Assembly: GCF_007421815.1 (NCBI RefSeq)
Contig: NZ_VLNT01000004.1
Span: 186,001-250,000 of the forward strand
DNA from: Aeromicrobium piscarium
GTDB lineage: Bacteria > Actinomycetota > Actinomycetes > Propionibacteriales > Nocardioidaceae
DNA length: 64,000 bases
Direction: 5' to 3'
Part shown: positions 25,669 through 34,046 of the stretch, one piece after another
Layout of the letters: the number at the start of each line of letters is the position of its first letter
Position numbering within the stretch: the stretch's first letter is position 1
Position numbers and translations under genes: made by a program
Notes under the pieces: generated by a model
What the model saw: the letters and a program-made list of their open reading frames with translations, nothing else
Databases searched by the model: none
What the model was told of the DNA's origin: nothing

Positions 25669-26934
25669 GTGCCACAGACCATCGTCGAGAAGATCCTCGC
25701 CCGTACCGCGGGGCGTGACGAGGTGCAGGCGGGACAGAACCTCCCCTGCCGGCCCGACCACATGATCGCCTACGACTTCCCCGGCTACACCGACGTGATG
25801 TTCCGTCAGATGCACGACGACTTCGGGATCACCGAGCTCGCCGAGCCCGAGCGGTACCTGGTCTTCATCGACCACATGCTCACCCGCGGCGATCAGCGCG
25901 AGGAGGACGTCCACCGCGTCACCCGCGAATGGTGCGACTACTACGGGATCACGCTGCACGAGGCCGACGGCATCGGCCACCAGGTCATGGCCGAGCGCGG
26001 CTACGCGGCCCCCGGCCGTTTCCTCATCCACTTCGACGGCCACATCTCCGGCGCGGGTGCCTTCAACGCGCTCGGCTGGGGCGTGCGCCGCGATCTCCTC
26101 GAGGGATGGGTGAAGGGCGAGCTCTATCTCGACATCCCCGCCACCACCCGCTTCGAGCTGACCGGCGAGTTCCAGCCGGGAGTCGACAGCCGCGACCTGG
26201 TCCACGAGATCATCGCCCGGCTCGGCGCCGACGGCTGCGCCCATCAGGTGATGGAGTTCGGCGGGCCCGGCGCGCGAACCATGAAGATCGACCACCGTCA
26301 GTCGCTGTGCGGTATGGCCATGTTCACCGGAGCCGTGTCGGCGGTCTTCGAGCCCGACGAGCTGATGCTCGAGCACGTGGGCCGTCTCACCGATGGCCCC
26401 CTCGACCCCGTCTGGCCCGACGAGGACGCGACCTACGCCGCGGTCCACACCATCGATCTGACGGAGCTGCGACCCCGGGTCGTGACACCCGGGTCCGCCC
26501 GGTCGGCCAATACGATGCACGCCGAGGACCTCGCGGACACCCGTGTGACGAAGGCCTTCATCGGATCCTGCGCGAGCGGACGGATCGAGGACATCCGCGC
26601 AGCCGCCTCGGTACTCGACGGCCGGACGGTCGCCCCGGGCGTCACACTCAACGTCGTCCCGACCTCGCAGGCCGTGCACGATCAGGCCGAACGCGAGGGG
26701 CTCCTGGATGTACTGCGCGATGCCGGCGCGCGGATCGCGCGCTCCAGCTGCGACTTCTGCTTCGGCTACGAGCGCCCCCTGGATCCCGACGACATCTGCA
26801 TCTCCACCGGCGTGCTCAATATCTCCGGACGGATGGGCAGCACCGATGCGGGGATCTACATGGGCTCGGCGTTCACGGTCGCCGCCAGCGCCGCCAACGG
26901 CCGGATCAGCGTGGCGGAGGTGGCCCCCCGATGA
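25669..26934 (+). CDS. Aconitase/isopropylmalate dehydratase family large subunit
   Basis: 421 aa, the LeuC-like two-subunit type. The 4Fe-4S ligands are visible in FIGSCASGRIEDIRAA and SSCDFCFGY, with LPCRPDHMIAYD at the N-terminus and GVLNISGRMGS near the end. It would hydrate or isomerise a small unsaturated di- or tricarboxylate. It lacks neighbouring leucine genes. Its pairing with a lyase recalls the dimethylmaleate hydratase (DmdAB) arrangement. It overlaps the small subunit by 4 nt. Confidence 0.85.
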   Translation: MPQTIVEKILARTAGRDEVQAGQNLPCRPDHMIAYDFPGYTDVMFRQMHDDFGITELAEPERYLVFIDHMLTRGDQREEDVHRVTREWCDYYGITLHEADGIGHQVMAERGYAAPGRFLIHFDGHISGAGAFNALGWGVRRDLLEGWVKGELYLDIPATTRFELTGEFQPGVDSRDLVHEIIARLGADGCAHQVMEFGGPGARTMKIDHRQSLCGMAMFTGAVSAVFEPDELMLEHVGRLTDGPLDPVWPDEDATYAAVHTIDLTELRPRVVTPGSARSANTMHAEDLADTRVTKAFIGSCASGRIEDIRAAASVLDGRTVAPGVTLNVVPTSQAVHDQAEREGLLDVLRDAGARIARSSCDFCFGYERPLDPDDICISTGVLNISGRMGSTDAGIYMGSAFTVAASAANGRISVAEVAPR

Positions 26935-27470
26935 CGGGATACCCGCCTCCTGCGGACATCATCGAGGGCCGGGTCGCCTGGATCTTCGGCGACGACTTCG
27001 ACATCGATCTCGTCATCGGCGTCGAGAACATCAAGACCTACGACGCCGATGAGCTGAAGGCGGTGACGATGACGGCCTACGATCCCACCTTCGTGGACCG
27101 CGTCCGACCGGGCGATGTGATCGTGGGAGGCCGCAACTTCGGCTACGGACATCCGCACTATCCGCCGATGGTCGCCCTGCGCAATCTGGGCATCGCCGCC
27201 GTGCTGGCCGAGTCCTTCTCGCCGGGCTTCTGGCGCGGCGAGACCTACAACGGCATGCCGCTGCTGACCGTCCCCGGGATCAGTTCGACGGTGCGGACCG
27301 GGGATCCCGTCGCCGTCGAATGGCGTACCGCCACCGTCCGGATCCCCCGCGCCGACGGCACACAGACGCTCACCGGCCCGCCCCCCAGCGATCGCGTCCG
27401 TCGCGTCATCAGCGCCGGCGGGTCACTCAACCTCATGCTGGCCGAGCACCGACACGGAGAAGGATCATGA
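26931..27470 (+). CDS. Aconitase/isopropylmalate dehydratase family small subunit
   Basis: 179 aa swivel domain: GRVAWIFGDDFDIDLVIG, then VIVGGRNFGYGHPHYP, where LeuD normally has GxNFGCGSSREH; here Cys-Gly-Ser-Ser-Arg is replaced by Tyr-Gly-His-Pro-His. This marks a divergent substrate pocket. It is translationally coupled to both neighbours (ATGA overlaps). Confidence 0.85.
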   Translation: MTGYPPPADIIEGRVAWIFGDDFDIDLVIGVENIKTYDADELKAVTMTAYDPTFVDRVRPGDVIVGGRNFGYGHPHYPPMVALRNLGIAAVLAESFSPGFWRGETYNGMPLLTVPGISSTVRTGDPVAVEWRTATVRIPRADGTQTLTGPPPSDRVRRVISAGGSLNLMLAEHRHGEGS

Positions 27471-28780
27471 CCGAAACGACCTCGTCCACCCCGACCGCGA
27501 CTCCCGCGGTATCGGAGTCCACCGCCCGGCGGGCGGCGATCGCCGGAGGTGTGGGAACGCTCATCGAGTACTACGACTTCAGCGTCTATGCCTTCCTGGC
27601 GCTGACCATCGGACCGCTGTTCTTCCCCAGCGAGCGCCCGGCGGTGTCCCTCCTGCTGACCCTCGCCGTCTTCGGCTCCGCCTATGTCATGCGTCCCCTG
27701 GGCGGCTGGTTCTTCGGGCGGCTCGGTGACCGGACGGGGCGCCGCAGGGCCCTCGTGGTGACGGTGGTCGCCATGGGCGTGTGCTGTGCGCTCCTCGGCA
27801 TGCTCCCGACCTATGCACAGGTCGGCATCCTCGCCCCCATCCTGCTGGTCCTCATCCGTCTGGCCCAGGGGTTCTCGGCCGGTGGCGAGATCGGCGGCGC
27901 TGCGACCTATATCGCCGAGTCCTCCCCGGCCGGCCGGCGCGGCATCTACGGCTCGCTCACGCCGATCGGCTCCACGCTCGGCTTCGCGGTCGCCGCGACC
28001 GTGGTCGGCCTGGTGTCCCAGCTGACGACCTCCGAGCAGATGTCCGCCTGGGGATGGCGGATCCCGTTCCTCGTATCGATCCCCCTCGCCGCGCTCTGCC
28101 TGTGGGCGCGGGTCAAGCTGGAGGACACCCCCGAGTTCGAGGAGATGGCCGATCAGGCCGAGGTGGTCCGCAGCCCGCTGCTGCAGGTGGTGCGCGAGCA
28201 TCCGATCTCCGTGCTGCGCGTCATCGGCATCGCGATCGCCATGAACGGGACCGGGTATATCGGGCTGACCTACTTCAACATCTATCTGGTGGACGTGGGC
28301 TTCCCGCAGCAGTCGGTGTACTGGACGTCCGCCATCGCGATCGCGCTGGCCTGCGCCTCCTTCCCGATCGCCGGCATGCTGACCGATCGCTTCGGGCGCC
28401 GGCCGGTGCTGCTCGGGGCCTACGCGGCCTATCTGGTGATCGCCTGGCCGGCCTTCGCGGTCATGGGCGCGACGGGGAGCCTCGTGGTGGTCGCCCTGGT
28501 GTACATCGTCTACATGATGTTCAACGGCCTCGCGCAGGTTCCGGCATTCCCGCAGTTCACCGAGCTGTTCCCCCGACAGGTGCGCTATACCGGTGTCGCG
28601 CTGGGCTTCAACATCGGCACCATCATCGCCGGGGGCAGCGCGCCGTACATCGCGGCTCAGCTGGTCGAGACGACCGGCAGCTCGATGGCACCGGCGTACT
28701 GGGTGATGGCCGTCGCCGCGGTCGGCATCGTCACCGTCCTCACGATGCGTGAGACCGGGAAGTCCGCGTTGCCCAAGTGA
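27467..28780 (+). CDS. MFS transporter, metabolite:H+ symporter (MHS) family
   Basis: 437 aa, 12 predicted membrane helices. The MHS signature IEYYDFSVYAFLAL is near residue 30, RLGDRTGRRRALV in the cytosolic loop 2-3, RLAQGFSAGGEIGGAATYI, and DRFGRRPVLLG in loop 8-9. Relatives import alpha-ketoglutarate, citrate, shikimate or betaine with protons. As last gene of the lyase/hydratase operon it most likely imports that pathway's carboxylate. Confidence 0.9.
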   Translation: MTETTSSTPTATPAVSESTARRAAIAGGVGTLIEYYDFSVYAFLALTIGPLFFPSERPAVSLLLTLAVFGSAYVMRPLGGWFFGRLGDRTGRRRALVVTVVAMGVCCALLGMLPTYAQVGILAPILLVLIRLAQGFSAGGEIGGAATYIAESSPAGRRGIYGSLTPIGSTLGFAVAATVVGLVSQLTTSEQMSAWGWRIPFLVSIPLAALCLWARVKLEDTPEFEEMADQAEVVRSPLLQVVREHPISVLRVIGIAIAMNGTGYIGLTYFNIYLVDVGFPQQSVYWTSAIAIALACASFPIAGMLTDRFGRRPVLLGAYAAYLVIAWPAFAVMGATGSLVVVALVYIVYMMFNGLAQVPAFPQFTELFPRQVRYTGVALGFNIGTIIAGGSAPYIAAQLVETTGSSMAPAYWVMAVAAVGIVTVLTMRETGKSALPK

Positions 28781-28788
28781 CGGCAGCG

Positions 28789-28831
28789 CAGAGTAGCGTC
28801 GCGGGCCAGCTGCACCCGCGACGCTACTCTG
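28789..28831. terminator. Long perfect hairpin after the MFS gene
   Basis: Arms 28789-28805 and 28815-28831 (CAGAGTAGCGTCGCGGG and complement) form a 17-bp perfect stem with a 9-nt loop, 8 nt past the stop codon. No U-tract. It resembles the other intergenic hairpins of this window in size and placement but not in sequence. Confidence 0.7.
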
Positions 28832-28870
28832 TGCCCACAGCATGCAGTCCGCGCACAGAGAGGGGTGCCC

Positions 28871-29662
28871 GTGACCTCGGAACCCGATGCGACCGACGGC
28901 ATCGATCAACGCAACTACGTCGGATCGGTGCTGAAAGCCTGCCGGCTGATGGCCTACTTCGACCACCAGCGCCCCGACCTGACGCTGGCGGAGATCGCCG
29001 AGCGGTCGGGGATGAACAAGACGACGGTCTACCGTCTTCTCAACACGCTGGTGATGGCCGGATGGCTCGCCCGCGGGGACGGCAACTCCTACCGGCCGAC
29101 GATGCGGGTGTTCCAGATCGGGTCGGTGGCCCTGGCGTCCACGACGCTTCCGGCGGAGGCCAAGCCGCTGCTGCGCGAGCTCGCCGAGGACTTCGGCGAC
29201 ACCGCCTATCTGATGGTGCCCAGTGGCCGGCATGCCGTCTGCATCGATGCGGTGACCGGTGATTCGCCGGTCACCGTCAACGCCGTGGCGATCGGTTCCA
29301 GCCTGCCGCTGCACGCGGCCGCCGGACCGGTGACGATGCTCGCCTTCGTGCCGGGGCTGCTGGAGGAGGAGCTCGCCCATCACGACCGGGAACCGTTCAC
29401 GCCCGGCACGGTGACCGAGGCCGAAGACCTGCGGGCGCTCGTGGCACGCGTCCGCGACCAGGGGTACGCAGTGAGCGAGGGCGACTTCCTCGGCAATGTG
29501 GCGGCCGTCGCAGCTCCGATCTTCGGCCCCGATGGCACGTGTATCGGGACGATCAGCCTGGGCGGGACCGTGGACCGGATTCGCGGCGAACGGTCCGAGG
29601 CGATCCTCGAAGCCGTGCGCGGGGCCGCCGGACGGCTCACCTCCCGCCTCCAGGGCCGTTGA
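28871..29662 (+). CDS. IclR family transcriptional regulator
   Basis: 263 aa from GTG 28871 (GTG 28865 possible; GAGAGGGG lies upstream). N-terminal winged helix (LTLAEIAERSGMNKTTVYRLLNTL) and C-terminal IclR ligand domain (SLPLHAAAGPVTMLAF, GYAVSEGDFLGNVAAVAAPIF, CIGTISLGG). It directly follows the lyase/hydratase/symporter operon and is the likely controller. Confidence 0.88.
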   Translation: MTSEPDATDGIDQRNYVGSVLKACRLMAYFDHQRPDLTLAEIAERSGMNKTTVYRLLNTLVMAGWLARGDGNSYRPTMRVFQIGSVALASTTLPAEAKPLLRELAEDFGDTAYLMVPSGRHAVCIDAVTGDSPVTVNAVAIGSSLPLHAAAGPVTMLAFVPGLLEEELAHHDREPFTPGTVTEAEDLRALVARVRDQGYAVSEGDFLGNVAAVAAPIFGPDGTCIGTISLGGTVDRIRGERSEAILEAVRGAAGRLTSRLQGR

Positions 29663-29720
29663 CGATCCGGCGGTGACGAGTCCCACACGGGTCGCTGAGC
29701 ACACCATCCGAAGGTGACGA

Positions 29721-29726
29721 TATGAT
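29721..29726 (+). promoter_or_regulatory. -10 box (TATGAT) of the lipoprotein gene
   Basis: TATGAT 38 nt before ATG 29765. The leader carries a TTGGAGGG ribosome-binding site. Confidence 0.5.
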
Positions 29727-29764
29727 CCGCTTGTACCACAAACGACTTTGGAGGGAAACCCCCC

Positions 29765-30448
29765 ATGAAACGACACCAGCGCCTCGCTGGAGCCGCCGCC
29801 GCTACCGTGCTCGCGACCTTCGGCCTGGCTGCCTGCGGCAGCGACGATGCCGACGAGCCCGAGAGCTCCGAGACCACCCCGGCCGAGGAGACCGAAGAGA
29901 CCGAGGCCGCCCCGGCCGCTGAGGGAACCCCGTCCTGGGCCGCCGAGCCCACCGACGGTGGCGAGCTGATCTCCACCATCGAGGCCGGTGACGTCACGGT
30001 CGAGGTCTACCAGATGGGCACCGCACCGGCGCCCAAGGACGGCAACTGGGTCGATCCCGACACCAACGAGCCGCTGATCGCCGAGGGTGACGACCTCGTC
30101 TTCCTGAACTACGTGGTCACCAACAACGGCGACCCGATCGACCTGGGCTCCAGCCTCGTGGACGTCTCCGCACGCTACGACGACTGGGAGTACATGCAGG
30201 GCATGGGCGGCATCACCGACTCGGCGCTGGCCGAGGAGATGGGCATCGTCACCAGCCCCATCGCCGAGATCGCCGATCCGACGGTCTACACGCTGGGCAC
30301 CGGTGAAAGCTACTCCTTCGGTGAGAACTTCCACTACCAGGCTGATTCGCCGATCACCTTCGATGTCACGATCACGCCGGTCGATGAGAACGGCGACCTG
30401 ATCCACGACGACAAGATCGAGGCCGAGGGCACGGGCACCGTCGCCTGA
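29765..30448 (+). CDS. Exported lipoprotein of unknown function
   Basis: 227 aa. Signal peptide with lipobox LAAC at about residues 22-25, then an acidic Glu/Ala/Pro/Thr linker (about 30-55) and a beta-rich domain (VTVEVYQMG, LVFLNYVVTNNGDPIDLGSSL, ITFDVTITP) resembling DUF4352/immunoglobulin-like exported domains. Monocistronic with strong ribosome-binding site and terminator. Specific function not recognised. Confidence 0.7.
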   Translation: MKRHQRLAGAAAATVLATFGLAACGSDDADEPESSETTPAEETEETEAAPAAEGTPSWAAEPTDGGELISTIEAGDVTVEVYQMGTAPAPKDGNWVDPDTNEPLIAEGDDLVFLNYVVTNNGDPIDLGSSLVDVSARYDDWEYMQGMGGITDSALAEEMGIVTSPIAEIADPTVYTLGTGESYSFGENFHYQADSPITFDVTITPVDENGDLIHDDKIEAEGTGTVA

Positions 30449-30464
30449 CCTCCTCCCTCACCGA

Positions 30465-30492
30465 GGCCCGGACCGCCCCCGCGGTCCGGGCC
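30465..30492 (+). terminator. Intrinsic terminator of the lipoprotein gene
   Basis: GGCCCGGACCGC (30465-30476), a 4-nt loop, GCGGTCCGGGCC (30481-30492), then TTCGTCGTCT. A 12-bp perfect GC stem 17 nt past the stop. Confidence 0.8.
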
Positions 30493-30555
30493 TTCGTCGT
30501 CTCCGGGTGAGACGTCACCGTAGCCTGGTGACCGTTCCGACCAAGGGGGTTCCAG

Positions 30556-31344
30556 GTGGCCGAGAAGCCGGAGAGGTTCTTCGACGCACGCGGGAGGCAG
30601 GAGTATCTGACCGCGCGCGAGGCGGAGCTGCGGGCTGATCGTGGCCGGCGGGCGCCGCTCGGCGAGGTCGCCGGGGTCTTCGCCCGGCTGCTGGCGGTCG
30701 AGCTCGCGACGATCCTCGGGCTGATGGTGCTCATCGCCGTGCTCGCCCGGCTGGAGGACGGCGACGCCGGGTGGCAGTCGGCCTTCCTGGGGCCGACGCT
30801 CCTGCTCCTGGTGCCGCTGGCGGGGACCGTGTGGACGCTCATCTCTGTCGGCAAGCACGAGTTCTCGGGCCCGCCGGGACCCATGGCGATGCGAGTGTGC
30901 GTCGCCCTCATGGTCGCCGCCTTCACCGTGTTCATTCTGGCCGGCGTGTGGGTGCTCAGCCTGCTGGACCCTGGCACCTACGACGCCTCGACCGTCTCGC
31001 AGCTCTCGTGGGCGGCGATCGCCGTGCCGACCACGATCATCGGCATCTGCCTGCTCCTGCTGTGGACGTGGCGGCTCCCCCTCTGGCTGAACCTGACCCT
31101 GGCACTCGCTCTCATCGCGGTGGTGGTGTTCGTGGGCCTGCTGCCGGTGTTCCAGATCATAGGAGCCACCTGGCCCGATCCGCTGCTGACGGGACTGCGG
31201 GTGGCGGGGCCCGCCCTACTGGTGATCGCCGTCGCTCTGCTGCCGACGGAGCGCGCACTGCTGCTGGCCGATAACGATGTCGTCGGCGAGGCCATCGACC
31301 GTGCGACTGGCACCTTCGATCAGGACGGCCCCTCGGCGAGCTGA
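30556..31344 (+). CDS. Membrane protein of unknown function
   Basis: 262 aa. A charged N-terminal 35 residues is followed by about six membrane helices (about 44-64, 74-93, 110-133, 150-170, 176-195, 212-230) and a cytosolic tail. GTG start with GGGGG upstream. No recognisable family motif. Confidence 0.6.
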   Translation: MAEKPERFFDARGRQEYLTAREAELRADRGRRAPLGEVAGVFARLLAVELATILGLMVLIAVLARLEDGDAGWQSAFLGPTLLLLVPLAGTVWTLISVGKHEFSGPPGPMAMRVCVALMVAAFTVFILAGVWVLSLLDPGTYDASTVSQLSWAAIAVPTTIIGICLLLLWTWRLPLWLNLTLALALIAVVVFVGLLPVFQIIGATWPDPLLTGLRVAGPALLVIAVALLPTERALLLADNDVVGEAIDRATGTFDQDGPSAS

Positions 31345-31506
31345 CGGCTTCCACTGTGCTGTTCGTGGTCTCAGTGAGGTGGACGGCGAGATCCAGAGGC
31401 TACCTGCCGGCCCGTCAGCCGTTCGGCATCCGAGCCGCAGGGGCAGGGTGCATGGGCCGCGCACCAGGGGACGAGCGCGCGGAGCGTGTGCGGCACCGTG
31501 GACAAC

Positions 31507-31549
31507 TCGACAACGATTCAGCATTCGCTGTATATTCAGCGTATGCTGA
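31507..31549 (+). promoter_or_regulatory. Promoter and operator of the CmtR-like regulator
   Basis: TCGACA at 31507-31512 and TATATT at 31531-31536 form a promoter with an 18-nt spacer; the start codon at 31543 is at +1, so the mRNA is leaderless. An inverted repeat, TCAGCAT-t-CGCTG (31518-31530) and CAGCG-t-ATGCTGA (31537-31549), flanks the -10 box, with arms fully complementary except the bulged t in each. Repressor binding would block RNA polymerase. Confidence 0.75.
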
Positions 31550-31902
31550 CCATTGCTTCACGTCTCGATGTCATGAACCGGCTCGGCCGAGCGATGGCGG
31601 ACCCAACGCGCTCCCGGATCCTGATGACCCTGCTCGACGGCCCGAGCTATCCTGCTGTGCTCTCGCGCGAACTGGAACTGACCCGCTCGAACGTCTCGAA
31701 TCACCTGACCTGCCTGCGCGACTGCGGGATCGTGGTCGCAGAGTCGGAAGGTAGGCAGACCCGCTACGAGATCGCCGACCCGCACCTCACCGCGGCGCTC
31801 ACAGCCCTGCTGGACGTGACCCTCGCCGTGGACGAGAGTGCACCGTGCATCGATCCGGCCTGTTCCGTCCCCGGATGCTGTGACGCAGAAGCCCAGCAGT
31901 GA
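31543..31902 (+). CDS. ArsR/SmtB family metal-responsive repressor, CmtR-like
   Basis: 119 aa. Winged helix with LTRSNVSNHLTCLRDCGIVV: the two Cys of the recognition-helix region (TCLRDC) match the CmtR Cd/Pb site, and the Cys-rich C-terminus (CIDPACSVPGCC) can supply the third ligand. It would release DNA on metal binding. It overlaps the transporter gene by 4 nt. Confidence 0.85.
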   Translation: MLTIASRLDVMNRLGRAMADPTRSRILMTLLDGPSYPAVLSRELELTRSNVSNHLTCLRDCGIVVAESEGRQTRYEIADPHLTAALTALLDVTLAVDESAPCIDPACSVPGCCDAEAQQ

Positions 31903-32585
31903 GGGCCTCGGTGCTGGCGCCCGAGCGCACCGCAACGCTGCGGCGTCGGGTGAGGATCGTCGTCGCGATCACGATCACCTGGAATGTCATCGAGGCGATC
32001 GTCGCTCTCTTCGCCGGTGCCGCCGCGGCGTCCGCGGCACTCATCGGCTTCGGGCTCGACTCCATCGTCGAAGTACTCTCTGCCGCCGCGGTGGCCTGGC
32101 AGTTCACGGCACCCGACCCCGAGAAGCGGGAGAAGGTCGCGCTCAGAGTCATCGCGGTGTCGTTCTTCGCCCTAGCCGCCTACGTGTCCGTGGACGCGGT
32201 GCTCTCGCTGCTCGGTCTGCGCGATCCCGAGCACTCCCCGATCGGCATCGCCATCGCGGCATTGAGCCTCGTTGTCATGCCCTTCCTGAGCTGGTTCGAG
32301 CGCCGCACGGGCCGGGAGCTCGGCTCCGCGTCGGCCGTCGCCGACTCGAAGCAGACACTCATCTGCACGTACCTCTCGGCTGCGCTGCTCGTCGGGCTGC
32401 TGCTCAACAGCCTGCTCGGCTGGGCCTGGGCGGACTCCGTGGCTGCCCTGGTGATCGCTGTGTTCGCCGTCCGCGAGGGCGTCGAGGCGTGGAAGGGCGA
32501 CGCCTGCTGCGCCGCACCGGTCGCCGTGCTCACCGGCGAGCAAGAGGCGGACGCGTGCGAGGACGACTGCTGCGGGAGTCGCTGA
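31899..32585 (+). CDS. Cation diffusion facilitator family transporter
   Basis: 228 aa. Five or six membrane helices. LIGFGLDSIVEVLSAAA carries the family Asp in helix II (DSxxE), and SAVADSKQTLICTYLSA plus WADSVAALVIAVFAVREG the second site. The C-terminal tail is Cys-rich (DACCAAP, CEDDCCGSR), which fits handling of a thiophilic metal such as Cd, Pb or Zn. It probably exports the metal sensed by the upstream repressor. Confidence 0.85.
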   Translation: MRASVLAPERTATLRRRVRIVVAITITWNVIEAIVALFAGAAAASAALIGFGLDSIVEVLSAAAVAWQFTAPDPEKREKVALRVIAVSFFALAAYVSVDAVLSLLGLRDPEHSPIGIAIAALSLVVMPFLSWFERRTGRELGSASAVADSKQTLICTYLSAALLVGLLLNSLLGWAWADSVAALVIAVFAVREGVEAWKGDACCAAPVAVLTGEQEADACEDDCCGSR

Positions 32586-32608
32586 TGACGGCCTGTCTCG
32601 GACATGGC

Positions 32609-32650
32609 GAAAGCCCCGGATCCATTGCTTTCTCACGGATCTCGGGGCCT
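32609..32650. terminator. Bidirectional terminator hairpin
   Basis: AAGCCCCGGATCC (32609-32621) pairs with GGATCTCGGGGCCTT (32636-32650). It is flanked by A- and T-containing ends and serves the transporter gene and the leftward tRNA-Ser. Confidence 0.7.
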
Positions 32651-32659
32651 TCCCCTCGG

Positions 32660-32746
32660 CGGTGGCGGTGGGATTTGAACCCACGGTGGGTTTGACCCCA
32701 CACATCATTTCGAGTGATGCACCTTCGGCCGCTCGGACACGCCACC
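32660..32746 (-). tRNA. tRNA-Ser(CGA)
   Basis: Minus strand: acceptor GGTGGCG pairs with CGCCACC, discriminator G, anticodon CGA (32710-32712) in ACTCGAAAT, long variable arm, GGGTTCAAATCCC T-arm. 87 nt, class II; CCA not encoded. Confidence 0.95.
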
Positions 32747-32884
32747 GCGAGGTACCTTACCGGACCGGCCATGATCACCCACGCGGCGGGTGATCGTCAG
32801 GACTCTTCTGATTCTCATCGCCCTTCCACAAGGAACGCACAGCAAGCGGGACTTCACTCGAAGAGAACCCGCTCAGGAGGCGTC

Positions 32885-33982
32885 ATGAACACTCACCGAT
32901 CCGCTCGGCTCGCCCTCGTCGGAGCCCTGGCCGCACTCACCGCGGGCGTGGCCGGACTCACCTACGCGGCCACGGCCGACAGCGAGTCGGCCACCGTCAG
33001 CACCGCACAGCGGCCCATCGCCGTCACCGTCCCGCCACCGCCTTCCCGCGCTGACGAGACCACCACCAGCTCCGCCACCAACGCCACGACAGCGCAGGAA
33101 CAGAGTCTCGTCTACATCACCACCACCGTGGACTACGGCCGGGCAGAGGCAGCCGGCACCGGCATCGTGCTCACCTCCGACGGTGAGATCCTCACCAACC
33201 ACCACGTCGTCGAGGGTGCCACGAGCATCCAGGTGCAGGTCGTCACGACGGGTGAGACCTATAGCGCCGAGGTGGTCGGCTACGACGCCACCCACGATGT
33301 CGCGGTCCTCCAGCTCCAGGACGCATCCGGGCTGACCACGGCGGCACTCGATCGATCGGGAACCGTGGCCGTGGGCGACGAGATCGTCACGGTCGGCAAT
33401 GCAAACGGCGACGGCGGAGCGGCGAGCGCCGCGAGCGGGACGGTCACGGCACTCGACCAGTCGATCACGGTGCAGGATGAGCAGACCGGGTCTGGCAGGC
33501 AGCTCTCGGGCTTGATCCAGGTCGACGCCGACGTGGTCTCCGGCGACTCAGGCGGCGCACTTCGCGATGCCGACGGCGACGTGATCGGCATGACCACAGC
33601 GGCCTCGAACGGCGCACCCGAGGTGACCGGCTACGCCATCCCGATCGAGCAGGCCCTCGGTATCGCCGACCAGATCACCTCCGGCCAGACGAGCGCCACG
33701 ATCACCATCGGTTCGACCGGTTTCCTCGGACTCCAGCTGGACGAGCGCGGCGGTGTGCCGATCGTCGCGGGGACGATCGAGGGATCGCCCGCGGCCGATC
33801 TCGGCATCGCCCAGGGCAGCACTATCACCGGCATCGACGGTGAGACCGTCACAACCGCCCGGCAGCTGTCCTCGGCGATCGCCGCTCACGCGGCCGGGGA
33901 CGACGTGAACATCACCTGGCTCGACGCGGCAGGAGCCTCCCACACCGCCACCGCCCGGCTCACCGCCGGCCCGATCGGCTGA
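32885..33982 (+). CDS. Secreted or membrane-anchored trypsin-like serine protease with PDZ domain (HtrA type)
   Basis: 365 aa from ATG 32885 after CAGGAGG. Signal peptide or anchor at residues 8-28; Pro/Thr/Ser-rich linker; protease domain with the triad His in ILTNHHVVEG, Asp in ATHDVAVLQL and Ser in SGDSGGAL; PDZ domain about 278-362 (GFLGLQLDERGG, GSPAADLGIAQGSTITGIDG). Degrades or refolds damaged exported proteins. The stop codon is followed at once by a hairpin. Confidence 0.88.
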   Translation: MNTHRSARLALVGALAALTAGVAGLTYAATADSESATVSTAQRPIAVTVPPPPSRADETTTSSATNATTAQEQSLVYITTTVDYGRAEAAGTGIVLTSDGEILTNHHVVEGATSIQVQVVTTGETYSAEVVGYDATHDVAVLQLQDASGLTTAALDRSGTVAVGDEIVTVGNANGDGGAASAASGTVTALDQSITVQDEQTGSGRQLSGLIQVDADVVSGDSGGALRDADGDVIGMTTAASNGAPEVTGYAIPIEQALGIADQITSGQTSATITIGSTGFLGLQLDERGGVPIVAGTIEGSPAADLGIAQGSTITGIDGETVTTARQLSSAIAAHAAGDDVNITWLDAAGASHTATARLTAGPIG

Positions 33983-34025
33983 CGAACCCGTTGAGTGTGG
34001 GGGCACCTCACACTCAACGGGTTCG
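33983..34025. terminator. Convergent-gene hairpin, ACCCGTTGAGTG family (copy 1)
   Basis: CGAACCCGTTGAGTGTG (33983-33999) pairs perfectly with 34009-34025 around GGGGCACCT. It starts on the base after the protease stop codon and lies between convergent genes. The same outer stem recurs at 50944. Confidence 0.8.
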
Positions 34026-34046
34026 GGCCAGCTCGGGTGGTGAGGC

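Noticed and set aside
26931-27470. leuCD (leucine biosynthesis)
   Set aside because: The genes lie with a lyase, an MHS transporter and an IclR regulator rather than leucine genes, and the small subunit lacks the typical LeuD loop.
27245-30406. A minus-strand open frame of more than 1000 codons opposite the MFS, IclR and lipoprotein genes
   Set aside because: It is antisense to several genes with clear family motifs. Long antisense frames are common at this GC content; its product is low-complexity Arg/Gly/His-rich with no domain.
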